NCBI GenBank assembly: GCA_020050175.1
Contig: JAGVKY010000131.1
Coordinates: 1-14,642 of the forward strand
DNA length: 14,642 nt
From: Parachlamydiales bacterium
GTDB taxonomy: Bacteria > Chlamydiota > Chlamydiia > Chlamydiales > JAJFMK01
Reading direction: 5' to 3'
Shown here: one piece after another, positions 14,203 to 14,642 of the stretch
Layout: each line of letters opens with the position of its first letter
Position numbering within the stretch: the first letter of the stretch is position 1
Notes under the pieces: generated by a model
What the model was told of the DNA's origin: nothing
Database searches by the model: none
Seen by the model: only the letters and a program-made list of their open reading frames with translations
Position numbers and translations under genes: made by a program

Positions 14203-14642
14203 CTATCCATTAGGGTGGAACATTTTCCAAAGGGGACCCATCACCCAGGTATTGTTTAGCGCATGAGGCCTATTATTCAGGATTTCTTGACCAACCATGC
14301 CGCCGACATTGACCATTTTATATGCAACTCGTAGAACTTTCTTTCCCTGATTGACTAAACCTTCGAGGAAACCATCGTTAGGATTTCCAGCAGGCCTTCC
14401 AATTTCATACACCATCTCTGCAATAGCTATCGTCTCTTCTCGCTGGTTATTTCCAATCACTATTAAATCATGTGAAAAGACAACAGCAATGAGCGCTGAG
14501 ATTTCAAGCATCAAAGCGGTTAAAAAGGGATTTGAAAAAACCAGGCATTTAATCACTAATACGGAAGCAACAGTAGCTAACGTGATCCCAAAAAATCTAT
14601 TAACGACAGATTGAATCCAAAGATCTCTTATCGCCTTATCAG
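14203..14642 (-). CDS. Two-helix membrane protein, candidate Inc-like protein, copy 2 (N-terminus beyond the right edge)
   Basis: The frame is open to the window edge, so the start is not visible; 145 complete codons before the TAG are seen. A GTG at 14556 lies inside the hydrophobic block and is not the start. The visible part opens DKAIRDLWIQSVVNRFFG, then a hydrophobic block with a short turn (SNPFLT), SALIAVVFSHDLIVIGNN, and a soluble half ending LNNTWVMGPLWKMFHPNG. Copy 1 matches collinearly: SKALLLDSIKERAFG, NPLTATILTVSAL, VFAHDFIVSGLN and LRDTWLLGKLF. The shared F-(S/A)-H-D-(L/F)-I-V and (N/D)-T-W motifs define the family. Inferred role and doubts are as for copy 1; identity over most positions is low, so the duplication is old. 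Confidence 0.7.
   Translation of the reverse strand, partial: DKAIRDLWIQSVVNRFFGITLATVASVLVIKCLVFSNPFLTALMLEISALIAVVFSHDLIVIGNNQREETIAIAEMVYEIGRPAGNPNDGFLEGLVNQGKKVLRVAYKMVNVGGMVGQEILNNRPHALNNTWVMGPLWKMFHPNG

Noticed and set aside
14351..14614. Plus-strand 87-codon open frame across Inc-like copy 2
   Set aside because: It is antisense to a frame with clear paralogy to copy 1, and its own translation has no family-like features.

Overview
The window reads as chromosome of a member of the Chlamydiota, most likely an environmental 'chlamydia-like' lineage rather than Chlamydia itself. The main reasons are the block cydB-cydA next to a c-di-AMP cyclase gene (cdaA) and its YbbR-domain partner (cdaR), which matches the order I remember from Chlamydia trachomatis (ybbP-cydA-cydB); a RodZ homologue cut down to a helix-turn-helix plus one membrane helix; a nusB-murB pair; and, at the right edge, two paralogous proteins with the bilobed hydrophobic domain typical of inclusion-membrane (Inc) proteins. 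The assignment rests on gene content and order, not on a database search.

Left part (1-4284). The tail of an unidentified plus-strand gene converges on a minus-strand operon reading rodZ-like, a small membrane-anchored protein, and an Rsm22-family methyltransferase, with 1-bp and 4-bp overlaps. Divergent from it is the plus-strand string nusB, murB and a PHP-domain phosphoesterase, whose frames overlap and start on non-ATG codons. About 400 bp follow that hold only the fossil of a broken gene (4314-4695).

Middle part (4692-12896). cydA-cydB on the minus strand encode a cytochrome bd oxidase with a short Q-loop. From an AT-rich divergent spacer (7091-7331) the plus strand runs cdaA, cdaR, a WaaG-like GT4 glycosyltransferase, rsmE and pyk, all overlapping by 4-20 bp, so probably co-transcribed and coupled. 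The operon joins c-di-AMP synthesis, a probable envelope-glycan enzyme, 16S rRNA methylation and the last step of glycolysis. Pyruvate kinase carries an extra C-terminal swivelling domain.

Right part (12897-14642). This is the accessory zone. It contains a tandem 9-bp repeat, an inverted repeat, a decayed second copy of the 3' end of a pyruvate kinase gene, a small putatively exported protein with a C-x3-C motif, and two tandem paralogous two-helix membrane proteins on the minus strand. The first of these has a well-formed sigma-70-like promoter; the second runs off the window.

No rRNA, tRNA, CRISPR array, transposase or integrase was seen. Nothing here amounts to a clearly new system. The best candidates for new biology are the Inc-like pair, the glycosyltransferase in the c-di-AMP operon, the C-x3-C exported protein, and the repeat/fossil region behind pyk.
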